A stretch of 64,000 nt of DNA from Argopecten irradians (lineage: Eukaryota > Mollusca > Bivalvia > Pectinida > Pectinidae). The notes under the pieces are model-generated. The model saw only the letters and a list, made by a program, of their open reading frames with translations. It searched no databases and was not told where the DNA came from. Location of the stretch: the NCBI RefSeq assembly GCF_041381155.1, contig NC_091134.1, positions 13,332,008 through 13,396,007 of the forward strand. Reading direction: 5' to 3'. The position numbers and the translations under genes are program-made. Positions 48,620-61,025 of this stretch are shown here, piece after piece. Position 1 is the stretch's first letter. Every line of letters starts with the position of its first letter.

Positions 48620-51551
48620 CTTTTTCATCTTTGTTTTTTTTTCTATGACAATAATTACGCCGTTATCTCAGAAGCGAGAAACAGCGATACTACTCTTTCC
48701 TTTCCTGTATGAACATATAACATGAATTGTAAGAATATACACATTCTCAATACAAGCAACATCAAATGATATCTAAATAAATCGTATTTGTCGATTTGGG
48801 AGAGATGAATACACATTATATATTCTATATATGATAAGTGATATAAGTGATGAAAATATTGCTGAAACGTCAACAAGCAGCTCAATATCATTTATCGTGT
48901 AATTCTGTTTTAATTAAGATCTAACAATAGCATTAATGATGAATGTCAAAATCAGGTTACGGTACTCCGTCTTTGCTTACTACATGTACATAGTGCCCTT
49001 TCAACTAAGTATCTATTGTGACGTCATTATTTTGTACGCGATTATTCCGTCGTTTTGTCAGACAGATGTAACGTTTGCTCACAAAAACATGAGGTATCTG
49101 TGAAATTTATGCTCGAAATTTTTACCTAGATCATGTTTCTTGGATCATTGGTTTCGAATTGGTAAATTACACCTTTGAATGGGTAGTGTCACTTTATATG
49201 ACCGATGATTGTTTGAAGTATAGTCTTTAATTGGAACAAGATAGATAAGGGTCCAATAGATAAGGGTCAAATATATATACGCTGTACAGAATATGGGGAC
49301 TGTAATATAAAAATAGGTATGAGGTCATAAGTTTTGGAGTTGTGTTTCCAGTTTCCGGGGTGCTAGACTCTCAGCTAAAAATGAATATACATTTTTGTAA
49401 GGTCATAAATAAGGTTTGACTATAGTGTGTCAAATTCTCTGTATCTTAAATTATAATCTTAAAAGAGGCATTGGTAGGGCTATAGGCTTTAATCTGAAGA
49501 TATATATCTCGTTATGGATGGAGGCTTATTATCAGTTTGTTGGTCCAGTTCCCACATTCCAAGCCATTGGATAAAAATAGAGCATGAGGTCATTTGGGGA
49601 AGGTGTGGTTTGTTGTGGTGGTCACTGCCAGTGAAAGCTATATATTTAGTCATATAGTGTATTAATTTACGACCATTATACCATACAAATAACTCAAAAT
49701 ACATTGCTGGGGAAAGTCACAGATTTTATGGAAAAGAAGGAATCAGCATGAATCAATCAGCACACATATACCCGGAACCCGAATATTTCAAACTGAATGT
49801 CCACCTGCAGAGTTACAGACAAACAGCAACCAACTGAATGCCCACTAACATGGCGATGCGACAAACGGTACTAAACGGAATGCCCACCAGCTGCATAGTG
49901 ACCAACAAACATCAACACTGTAAGGCTGTTTCCTGAAAAACCAGGTGAACAACACTCTTGTGTAAGCACACCATGCTCCAAGCAGTTGCCTATAAAACAC
50001 TATGATTAGCTCACAGTCAATACCTAACCTTTATTCTATCACCCATCTCCTGCAGAGTTAACTCCCCTCACATGTATCACTTTTCCTCCTGAGTTGCGTG
50101 CCTTGGGAAACCAAGCAGATCTATCACGGATACCTGTTCCACTTAAAAAAGGAAAGGGAATTCACTTATTAACACATGCTGCCGCCAACTTACCAGAATT
50201 CCGATAAATTTTATTCAAAACAGCAAAACTGCGAAAAAAGAAAAAGCTAACATAAAAAACTAACATAAAAAACTTTATCCTTTATTCTTAACAATATTTT
50301 CCAGTTCTGTATGAATAACAAAGAACTGTCCAAGTCACTGAAGTCACTGGCTCAATGTTGAACTGAAATGTTATCCCTTTACATCCTTTAATTGAACTTC
50401 GTTTAATAATGATTGCACATCTGTATAAAACATCAAGGCGTTGAGGTCTATCCACACAATATAATGTTGACCACACTGGCAGAGAAATGTCCTTCACTTA
50501 AATGCTTCATTTATGGTCAAATGTCCCCGTGATAACTTTTTTTATTTCATCATACAGTGTAATACTATAATATTATATTTAAGCAGTACCTGTAGCGGAT
50601 ATTAATAGATTCTTATATGGGTCTGTCAGGTGAACAGGGATATCTCAACACGAGTGAAAGATTTTTGTGGTCAACCCGAGGCTTGCCGAGGGTTAATAGT
50701 CAAAATCTTTTACGAGGGTTGGAATTTCCTTATTTACCTGACAGGTCCATGTTTGATTCTTTTTCTCCCATACTGCAACGAGAAATGGTGAAAAATTCAG
50801 TTGATATGAAAGTCGCTGTGCGTAAAAATGGTGGCCGCATGTATTGATGACGCAACCGCGAGATAATCATGTCAAGTATGGGAGAATAGAAACATTTGGC
50901 ATCTTTTTTAAAATAGTTTTGTGGGTCATTGAAACGAACTCTAATTGGCCCTAATTTAGAGTTTTGTTGGTTATTTCAAGCATAACTAAATATTAAAGAC
51001 AAAATTATATCATAAACATGAACCTAATTACGCAATATTTGATAAATTACAGCACAATAGCAAACGGCTGCATCTTGCATGCACATTTGAAATACATAAT
51101 TCAAACAATAACCTAAAATTGATGTTTCCTGGCATTATTTTATAGAAAAAAGACAAATGACTGCTAGAGAATTTAATGACCAAGATATACTACACTGTAT
51201 TCTCCATTAAAGTGAAAATTTTTAATTACGATGACTTCTTATTATATACGTTTTATTATGCGAAGCTCACTCATACATATGCGACTATTATTATTCATAA
51301 TTTGGAATTATTTTAAGATAGATTAACCAAACGAATTAGTGTAAGTATTAAGTTTTTAAGTCAACGGTTATGAATATGCTGTATATTTTGTTCTTTGTGA
51401 CACACGGATTGCCACAACTATTTTATTAAGATGAAATTGAAACCAAACACATTAAAGAGGGTTATTATAAACGCGTTTCGTGTGACTGGAAGTTACATTA
51501 GTAATCATGTACAAGCTGTTTCAACAAATATGTTAGCTTTAACGTTCAACC
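48620..51551 (+). repeat. Left copy of a large duplication around the sulfotransferase gene
   Basis: 48620-48790 matches 54135-54300 (GATGCTACTCTTTCCTCTCC-like phrase, AACATGAATTGTAAG, CAAATGATATCTAAATAAAT), which is the end of sulfotransferase intron 1. 48888-51551 matches 56072-59160, the 3' flank of that gene (TACGGTACTCCGTCTTTGCT, GGTCCAATAGATAAGGGTCA, CCACCAGCTGCATAGTGACC, CAAGGCGTTG, GTGACTGGAAGTTACA). The part lying between those two segments in the right copy, which holds exons 2 and 3, is absent here. Confidence 0.8.
50615..50890. mobile_element. Foldback element, GGGTCTGTCAGGTGGACAGG family, single copy
   Basis: GGGTCTGTCAGGTGAACAGG is mirrored by TTTACCTGACAGGTCC about 130 bp on, with CGAGGCTTGCCGAGGG near the centre, then a tail with CTCCCATACTGC and, inverted, GTATGGGAGAATAG. 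Two tandem copies lie at the matching place in the right-hand duplicate (57771-58475). Confidence 0.75.
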
Positions 51552-51966
51552 AGTGATCTGTTTGTAAATGATCAATTAAAACACTATCAAGGGCCTCGTT
51601 CATGGCGTTCTTAGGCCATAACGACATTTTCCTTTAATTTCACAATCTAGACGTATATGGGTATATTCTACATATTTTAAAAACCTTTCTTCGCAGAGAT
51701 TTATTTTGGGACTCGCCATCGACGCAAAACACGCGAAATAAAATCACACACAAAAATATGTTTAACCCTGGAAGACTATTGTTAAAAAATATATCGAATT
51801 TGTCTGAAACATAAGCGCTAACAAAATCAATATACAAATGTACTACATAACACCTGCTATATATGTAAATGTGTAACATTACATCTATGTGCAAACGCCA
51901 GGTTGAACTTGTCACGGACAATTGCTCGTTGATGTAGTACATATATACTGTACCTATAAATGCAGC

Positions 51967-54900
51967 ATGTTTTATACCAAACGAAAATGTCTTATCTGTA
52001 CTTCGTTGCTTTTCAGTTTCTTTGTCATGGAATTAACTTTGATCGGATATCATAAACTGCATTATGCTAAGCGGGTACGTTTGTTTGAAACAAAAAGTTC
52101 CATCAAAGACATACGTTGGAGAGAACAGAAAGGTACGTCAACTACATCAGAATCACGATTTGATTTGAACCGCCTACAGAACACATTCAAAGACGAGATA
52201 TGTAAGATACGTCATTTAACATTAAGGGCCGTAGAGGATTCCGATTACCGTACAGCGCTAGTGAGTTTTCCTGCATCTGGAAATACTTGGACAAGGCACT
52301 TAATTCAACAACTGACAGGTAACATAAGCACAGCGTCATCAGAATCCATAAGGCATCAATATGATCTTCATGTAAAGTTATTTATACCATATATATTAAG
52401 TATACATTTATTATTAGTTTAGCTGACCGATAATAAGTGTTTATACAGTATCATATTTATAGCTCTACATCACGTTTTCAGTCCGTGAAAAAATAGAATA
52501 AAATAATGACAAATATTAAGATTATGTCCCTCCAAAACAAAGACCTATCATGCATTACTTATATTTCGAACATGCTCAAATAAAGTATTAGAATGCATTT
52601 GTGATGTCCAATCCTGTATTTAAAATGTTGGTTTCTTTCAACTTAAGTCGTATTTGGATAGTACAACAAAATAAGTCGTTTTTGTTTGATCATGATTTCA
52701 TCTACTTTTAAAAGCTGTGGCTGCCTAAGGTATCCTCAATACTCCGTGCCCCGGCATCTTGAAACAAAATGAAGTCAAAATATATAAGGTGAAAAACGTA
52801 CGTTTTGTCTTCACTTTTGTTTCAAGAAATTGGAGCTAGGGGTTAATATCACTGTCGTTATATACCACCCTTGACTTTCTCATAGTAAATCTGGAGGCAG
52901 CTGCCCCTGCGAAACGATGATGGAAAATTCATGAACACTCAGGAATTATTTATGAATAGAATTAATGAATATTACTCAATTATTCATAATTATTGTCATG
53001 CAATTCATAAACTTAAAACTTCATGAATAATGTAGGAAAAATATTTCATGAACACTCATTAATCCTTTCATTTATGCATTCATGAACATTCATAAGTCTC
53101 TTTTATTCATGAAATAATGTATATTCATGAACAACCCATTCATGGAAATTCATGAAAAGTTAATGAATATTTTAAGAATATTCATGAACTTAAAACCATC
53201 ATGAATGGTCAAGAATATTTATTCGTGATAATTCATGACTTATTCATGAAGCACAACTCTACTTGGGGTCCAGGACTGAAATTTTCTATCATACCAATGA
53301 CGATAGTTGTAATAAATATATCGATATATAACATTAAAAGACTTTAACATATTCACATGTTGGATCATGACTGTTATTGCTGGAAATATATATAAAAACC
53401 GTGTGACTCATGTGGTCATGTGACAAGTCATGTGACTTCAGTGGATATTCATTAAAATTCATCAAAATGAATGAAATAACATGTCAAGGATCAATAACGA
53501 AGTTTTATTCATAACTGATCTTCATTAAAATTCTTAAAATGAATGAATTTTGAAGAATTTTAATGAAAAACAGTCATGCATATAACTTCATGAATAATTC
53601 TTGACACAATGATAATGAACAATCATAAATGTTTCATTGATTCATAAAATTTCATGAAGAGTTCATGAGAGTCATTCGATGAATATTCACGAACATTTTT
53701 TTTCTTGAAAGTTCATGAATCATTTTTGAACATTCATACTGTCATGAATACCATCTCGCATGAGTTAGGAGAAGCAAACTAACCAATCACAGCCCTGCAG
53801 AGACATCTCTTAAAGTGAAACCCGACTTTAAAGTCTCGCAGGAGGCCATGATGTACCGTTTTTTATTCTTTTGAACATCAAAGGGCTAAATTCAGTTAGA
53901 ATTATCGACTTAATCGAATGAATGTGTGTTGATTAGCCGATTCTGTATTTCATAATTATTCCGTTTCTGTCTGATTGTGAGAGATAATTTAACTTTTTAA
54001 TAGGATTTCTGAAAACGGTTTGTGGTGAATACCCCTCCTTTACGTTTTATACCTTCATAACAAAAAATGTAAAGTTAGTCAATATTATAATTTTACTAAC
54101 GATAAAATCTTCCAAATTCGAACTTTATTTTTTTATCTTTGTTTTTTGTTTATCTTTGACAATCAATACACCGGTATCTCTGAAGCGATGGTAAAAACAG
54201 CGATGCTACTCTTTCCTCTCCTTTATGAACTTATAACATGAATTGTAAGCCTATGCAGATTCTCGATAAAAGTAATATCAAATGATATCTAAATAAATCG
54301 TATTTGGAAGTATAGTTGATTGTTTTGCCCTCTACCTTTAATTGCAGGCTTACACACATGTGAGGAATCCAGGACCTTTCGTAAAGGCGTCAATGTTAGC
54401 GCTTACACTTCCAGTTCTCAATCTTGCGTTGTATACAAAAGTCACCTATATACAGAAACGGATCTGGCACCTTTTCGGAAAGCGGTTATTCTGATACGAA
54501 ATCCGATGGATGCTTTGAAATCCTTCTTCCATTATCGTTATGGAGAACAGGAAGGAAAGGATTTCTCAGAGGGCAACCGCAAGGTACAAAAACATAAAGG
54601 ATATGCAGATACGTCATTGTTCAATTCCCCAAGTGAGTATTGCCCACTTTCTAGGATACCGAAATCGAGATCTGTGAATCAATGTATTTCAAACCTCCGT
54701 CTAGAAGACTAATTCTCTTTTCTTATGCACAATATGCGGTTAGGTTTGACAGTTTGTACTGATTGATGTGATTTGGGATGCTGCGGTATGTTCGTCTTAT
54801 GTCTGTGATTAGAAATGTGAAGCCTGCTCGTTTTATATTGCAATATCTCTGTAGCATTTCGCCTAAAACGAAGCAACACGTCATGTTATTTATTCGGTCA

Positions 54901-55673
54901 TAGTATACTGATCAAGGGAAAACCCGTTAGACCTGCTCTCGTAAAGTCGATAATATCCGCAGGGATGATAGTTTCGAACATTTGCAGGATATTCTTTTGA
55001 TTACAGAAATTACTGACTATGCTATCTTTTCCCCATATATACAGTTTTGGACTCTTGTGAGGTTGTACCAAGAATGGGTAATTTACTGTTTTAGTTACTA
55101 CACTCTTTCAGTGGTCTATATTCGGGATATTCTTAATTACTCAAATTCACTAATACATTAACTTGACCAGGATTAAAAAAAATCTGTTTCCACAGAAAAT
55201 ATAGTTTAAATTGGGAAAATTGCTTTATCATGTCGGCTTGTTTTTTCTTTAATTGAATTATAATATATCTCTGTGTTTCAGAATGGACATCGCATGTGAG
55301 AAAAAATCTTAAAAGGTGGAAGGAATGCTATATATTCTGGTTAACTTACTTCAGAAATAACAGCATTGTGATTGTGTATGAAGAAATGAAAGAGAATATA
55401 GTTCCAGACCTGTTACGAATTTCTCAATTGCTTAAGATAGAGGCTGAGCCAAAGGAAATGTGGTGTACTCTAGTAAACAAAGAAGGACGGTTCCACCGTG
55501 TTCCGAGGAATAAGACAGAAACGAGCATACTGAACTTATTTACAGCAAAGGAGAAAGAGGAAATTTATGGAAGTGTCTGCGAGGTGTCTAATGTTGCTAA
55601 ATCAATGAATCTGAATTTAAATATCTCACAATATTTGTTGAATTTGACAAAGCCTCCAGACACTGAGTGTTGA
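51967..55673 (+). CDS. Golgi-type sulfotransferase, WSCD-like, no WSC domain
   Basis: Exons 51967-52318, 54348-54632 and 55282-55673 join in phase 1 at both introns to give 342 residues. Residues 8-28 are a single hydrophobic signal anchor after KRK, so it is a type II membrane protein, most likely of the Golgi. FPASGNTWTRHL (101-112) is the 5'-phosphosulfate loop that binds PAPS, and KAVILIRNPMDALKSFF (162-178) is the 3'-phosphate motif; YKSHLY fits the intervening strand and IVIVYEEMKENIVPDLLRIS the usual C-terminal part. Spacing resembles vertebrate WSCD1/2, which sulfate sialic acid, but the acceptor here is unknown and the WSC domains are missing. Exon 2 ends at AA|GTGAGT; an earlier GTACAA site is weaker and out of phase. 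An in-frame ATG at 51922 would add 15 residues. The gene lies between two copies of a large duplication. Confidence 0.88.
52920..53765. repeat. Array of TTCATGAA-type palindromic words
   Basis: Over about 840 bp in intron 1 of the sulfotransferase gene, ATTCATGAAT/TTCATGAA and one-step variants (TTCATGAACA, TTCATAAA, TTTATGAA) recur dozens of times on both strands with irregular spacing, without a fixed tandem unit. 53255-53440 is sparser. It is not a simple microsatellite. Confidence 0.85.
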
Positions 55674-56071
55674 TGGATGTTTCTGAGAATTGCATCTTAA
55701 CTGCATGTTAACCTACCAGTATCTTGTTTTAAAGCGAACATTCGATCGTCATATATATAATGGATAATTTGCCAGGCCATCAATGCTACAATCTGAACAG
55801 AAATACGTCTCAACGACTCTAAGCTGATATGTTAGTGTTTAGTTAAATTTAATTTTCACATAAATGGCAAATCCGGAAGAAATATCGGTCAATATATTAA
55901 ATATTGAAGAACGACGTACTGATTAAATAACGTTCAATATAATACAAATGTTGTGGGATACTTAATCAACGTATTAAGTTAAGAACGATTATCTATTTAG
56001 TTGTACAATGTGTCAGCTTCCGGTGATTGTGACGTCACAAGAATTGTGGCCAAATATGAAATTACGATCAC

Positions 56072-59000
56072 GATTTATTGTGTGTAATTCTGTTTTAATT
56101 TAGATCTAACGATAACAATGTAAATTCAGATTACGGTACTCCGTCTTTGCTTACTACAAAGGAACCTTACAAGTGAGTATCCATTGTGACGTCATTATTT
56201 TGTAGGCGATTATTCCGTCGTTTTATCAGAAAAATATGACATTTGTTCACAAAAACATGAGGTATCTGTGAAGTTTAAGTTTGGAAAATTTACCTAGATC
56301 ATGTCTCTTGGAACATTAGTTTTGAATTAGTAAGTTACGTCTTGGGATTGTTAGTGTTATTTTATATGACCGATGATTGTTTGAAGTGTAGTCTTTAATT
56401 TACACAAGTTAGACAAGGGTCCAATAGATAAGGGTCAAATATATATATACGCTGTACAGAACTGGGGGACTGTAATATATGAATAGGTATGATGTCATAA
56501 GTTTTGGAGTTGTATGTCCAGTTCCGTGGGTACCAGACTCTCAGCTAAAAATGAATATAAGGTCATAGATAAGGTCTTTCTATAGTGTGTCAAATTCTCT
56601 GTATCTTAGGTTATAATCTTAAAATAGGTATGAGGTCATTGGTGGGGCTAATTATAGGCTTTGATCTGAAAATAGATATGTCGTTATGGATGGAGGCTTA
56701 TTATCAGTTGGTTGGTTGGTCAAGTTCCCATACTCCAAGCCATTGGATAAAAATAGAGCATGAGGTCATTTGGGGAAGAGGTAGTTTGTTGTGGTGGTCA
56801 CTCCCAGTGAAAGTTATATATTGAATCATATATTGTATTATTCTAAGACCATTATACCATACAAATAACTCAAAACAAATTGCTGGGGCAAGCCACAGAT
56901 TTTATGGAAAAGAAGGAAGCAGCATGAATCAATGATATACCTGAAACCCTGATATTTCCAACTGAATGTCCATCAGCATAGTGACAAACAAGCAGCAATT
57001 AACTGAATGCCCATTAGCATGGCGATCCGACAACAGCACCAAGCGGAATGCCCACCAGCTGCATAGTGACCAACAAACATCAACACTGTAGGGTTGTTTC
57101 CTGAAAAATCAGGCGAACAACACTCTTGTGTAAGCACACCATGCTCCAAGCAGTTGCCTATAAAACACTATGATGGGCTCACAGTCCATACCTAACCTTG
57201 GATTTATCACCCATCTCCTGCAAAGTTACCTCCCCTTACATGTTTCACTTAAATTCCTCCTGAATTATGTGCCTTGGGAAACCAAGCAGATCTACCATGG
57301 ATACCTGATCCACTTTACAAGGAAAAGGGAATTTATTAATACATTCTGCCGCCAACTTACCAGAATTCCGCTTAATCTATTAAAAAAACAGCAAACCTGC
57401 GAGAAAAGAAAAAACACATTAACATGAAAGCTTTATCCTTCGTTCTTAACAATATTTCTCAGTTCTGTATAAATAATAAAGAGCTGTACAAGTCACTGAA
57501 GTCACTGGCCCAATATTGAACTGCAATGATATTCCTTTAAATCCTTTAATTGAACTTCGTTTAATAATGATTGCACATCTCTATAAAACATCAAGGCGTT
57601 GTGGTCTATCCACACAATATACTGTTGAGCACACTGGCAGAGAAATGTCCTTCACTTAAATGCTTCATTTATGGCCGAATATCCCAGTAATAGCTTTATG
57701 TTTCATTATACAGTGTAATACTATAATATTAGATTTAAGTAGAACCTGTAGCGTAGATTAATAGAATTTTACATGGGTCTGTCAAGTGGACAGGGATATC
57801 TCAACCCGAATGAAAGAGTATGGCTTGACAACCCGAGGCTTGCTGTGGGTTGACGGCCAATATCTTTCACGAGGGTTGAGATATCCCGGTCCACTTGACA
57901 GACCCATGTTGGATTCTTTTTCTCCCATACTTTGTAGAAAAATACGAAATTCCTGTTTGTTGCCAACTGTTTCGTTGCGCCAGGAACGTCGTTATGCGTC
58001 AAAATTAATGACATCATCTACAATGCGCGTCGCTGTTACACCCCATGTATTGATGACGTCACGTTATTGTCTAGCGCATGTGAGCTGTCTTACACCCCGC
58101 TGTGTAAGATAGAGATATATTTTCCCTAGCAACCGCAGGATATCCCTGTGCAGTATGGGAGAATAATATAATCCTATATGGGTCTGTCAGGTGGACAGGG
58201 ATATATCAACCCGAGTGAAAGATTTTGGTTGGTCAACTAGAGGCATGCCGAGGGTTAATGGTCAAAATCTTTTACGAGGGTTGAGATATCTTTGTTCATC
58301 TGACAGGCCCATGCTTGATTCTTTTTCTTCCATACTGTAACGAGAAATGGTGAAAACTCAGCTGATATGATGTGCGTAAAAATGGTGGCCGCATTGATGA
58401 CGTCACTGTCTAGCGCGTGTGAAATGTCTTTTCCCTAACCCGGTTTTCCCCCAGCAACCGAGGGATAACTCTGTCAATTATAGGAGAATAGAAACCGATG
58501 GCATTTTTAAAAATAGTTGTGTGGGCCATTCACGAACTGTAATTGCCGCTAGTTAGGAGTTGTGCTGGTCATTCCAAGCGTTACTAAATATTAAAGACAA
58601 AGTGACATCATAAACATTAATCTAATTACGCAATATTTGATAAATTACAGCACAATGGCAAAAGGCTTCATCTTGCCTGTACATTTGAAATATAAAATCC
58701 AAACAATAACCTAAAATTGATGTTTCTTGGCATTAATTTATAGGAAAAAAAGACAAATTACTGCTAGAGAATTTAATGACCAAGATATACTACACTGTAT
58801 TCTACATAAAATATGGATACGTGAAAATTGTTAATTATGATGACTCCTTATCGTATACGTTTTTTATGCGAAGCTCACTCATACATATGCAACTATAATT
58901 ATACATAATATGGAATTATTTGAAAGATAAATAAACAAATTAGAGTAAATATTAAGTTTTCTAAGTCAACTGTTATAAATATGCTATTTATTTTGTTCTT

Positions 59001-59160
59001 TGTGACACACGGATTGCCAGAACTATTTCATTGAGATGAAATTAAACCAGACACATTAAAGAATGTTATTATAAACGCGTTTCATGTGACTGGAAGTTAC
59101 AGTAGTAATCTTGTACAAGCTGTCTCAATATAGGCATGTTAGCTGTTACGTTCAACCAGT
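56072..59160 (+). repeat. Right copy of the large duplication (3' flank of the sulfotransferase gene)
   Basis: Collinear with 48888-51551 for the whole length; it is ~425 bp longer mainly because the foldback element is present twice. Flanking segment 54135-54300 also matches 48620-48790. The divergence is visible in almost every line, so the duplication is not recent. Confidence 0.8.
57771..58475. mobile_element. Two tandem copies of the GGGTCTGTCA foldback element
   Basis: Copy 1 (57771-58165): ATGGGTCTGTCAAGTGGACA pairs with GTCCACTTGACAGACCCATG, arms ~50 bp; the tail has CTCCCATAC and ends GTATGGGAGAATA. Copy 2 (58172-58475) begins ATATGGGTCTGTCAGGTGGA and has the same plan. The single copy at 50615-50890 in the left duplicate suggests that the doubling followed the large duplication. 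Confidence 0.75.
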
Positions 59161-61025
59161 TATGAAAGCATGCTATCGGATTATCATTTTATTTATTTCT
59201 GAACGCGAATATAATGATTTTATGAACACGAATCAATACAAAAAGAAGAGCTCTATGTTTTAATAACAACTCGAAGCACATTGCGTATGCAATTAGGACA
59301 TTATATTAAACGTAAGAAATCATTGACGTTATGTAAAAATAACGCATTTTCTTTTTATGCATACTGAATTTAAAAAGCACAAACATATTAATACTAAATA
59401 ATCAAAATTGTGTGTGTTCAGAATATAACAAATGTTTCACGGCTTAAATCGTCGACAAATCGATATATGGTGGGATAATAAAAGGATCTTTTCCTACCTT
59501 AGAGGCAGGACAGGGAAATCTCGAAGCAAGGAGGAAATGCATGACTGTCTAACCAGAGGCTTTACCCTGTCAAAAATTAATTAGACTTATTGCACTGTGA
59601 CAAACACTAATCTGATTCGTTTTGAAATTCAAAGTCAAAGAAATATTAAAATATTGATATATCAAAACCATTTAAATAGCCATTTACGGGGTAAATATCA
59701 ACGAAATATGCGAAGGTATGTGTATTTCCGATAGCGAGTATTATTAGTTCAGCATGCGCATGAAGCACGAACTCGGAGGTCAAATGTGACATTGTTTGTC
59801 CAATGGGACTGCAGAGGTTAATGCTTTTTGCATATGACGTGTTTTTTCTTTTCTATTTACGACGTATCACGCGAAAATGAAGTGCTCTATCTTATTATAA
59901 AAAAAACCTCAGAGCACAGTCGGTATGCACAAATGACATAATGATAAACGTAATAAATCTTAAATATTTGACGTTAGAGTTAAATACACGTAACATTATT
60001 TACTTTTTGTGAATACTGAATTCAATAAAAAAAACACACAAAAAAAAAACAATAAAAAAACACTAGTCCGATAATGAAATCGGAAATATTTGAAATGGGT
60101 TTATACTCATATCTTTTGTACATAAATATGGAAATAAAAAAATAAGAATGAGTGTGTTTTAAATACAACAATTCGAATAATATCGCCAAGATACTGTATT
60201 TTTGGCACTTGTTCATTTGCATGTATTCTAAGAAAAAAATATAACATGTTTATATATTTGGTTATTGAATAGTTTTGATAAAACGTTAAAGCATATGCAT
60301 TAAAGTAAAAAGAAATGCAAATTATTTTGTACTTTGACAGAAGCATTAAACGTTGTACAGTACTAAAATCTACAAATGGAACGTTAGGACCGCAAACATG
60401 TGAATAGTATCTTCAAACACCCTTAGTTAGTCTTCAAACACTCTTAGGTAGTCATTCGTAATTTTAATTCATCAAATGTTCTCGAAAGAATACCATACCA
60501 ACCGGGTGAAATGTAATAATACATCTATATAGAGAAGCATCATTTGAATTATCCAAAATATTATAAGTCCAACAAAATATAACAAGCCTCGGGTTTAAGA
60601 ACATTTTGTGACTCTCGGGTAGAATATCCCTATCCTTCATATCCGTGTATCTGTCGTACCTTGACGTTTTGTTGCAATTTTGCTACTATGATTTTCAGCC
60701 ATTTTGAAATAAATCCAAAAACACTCGACTTAAAGTAAATTCTCCATACTTGAAAATTGCGGGATTTTTCAACGCAAATCCCGTTTTTGTATCTTTTGAA
60801 GGAAGTGGAAAGTTAAGAAATTAAAGTTTCTGAAAAAATAGTTAACATTGTACCAAGAAAATAGTAATTTTATTAACGCTGTGTCTTAAAGAGGTTTATT
60901 GAATGGGTAGCCATACAATACAGCCTCAGGCGACGTGAGTGTATGCCCTAGTGTAGGTTGAGAGAAAATGCGATTCAAGTTCAAATCAAATTGTACTTTT
61001 TTGTCTCGTAAACATCTGGATCACA
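59161..61025. other. No gene seen between the duplication and the minus-strand lectin gene
   Basis: AT-rich sequence with A-runs at 60026-60062. Repeat phrases shared with 35810-36160 lie at 60620-60960. A third sulfotransferase copy was looked for after 59160 and not found. Confidence 0.4.

Noticed and set aside
57769-58112. Overlapping ORFs of 82 and 108 codons on opposite strands
   Set aside because: They lie inside the palindromic foldback element, whose symmetry makes both strands open at once.
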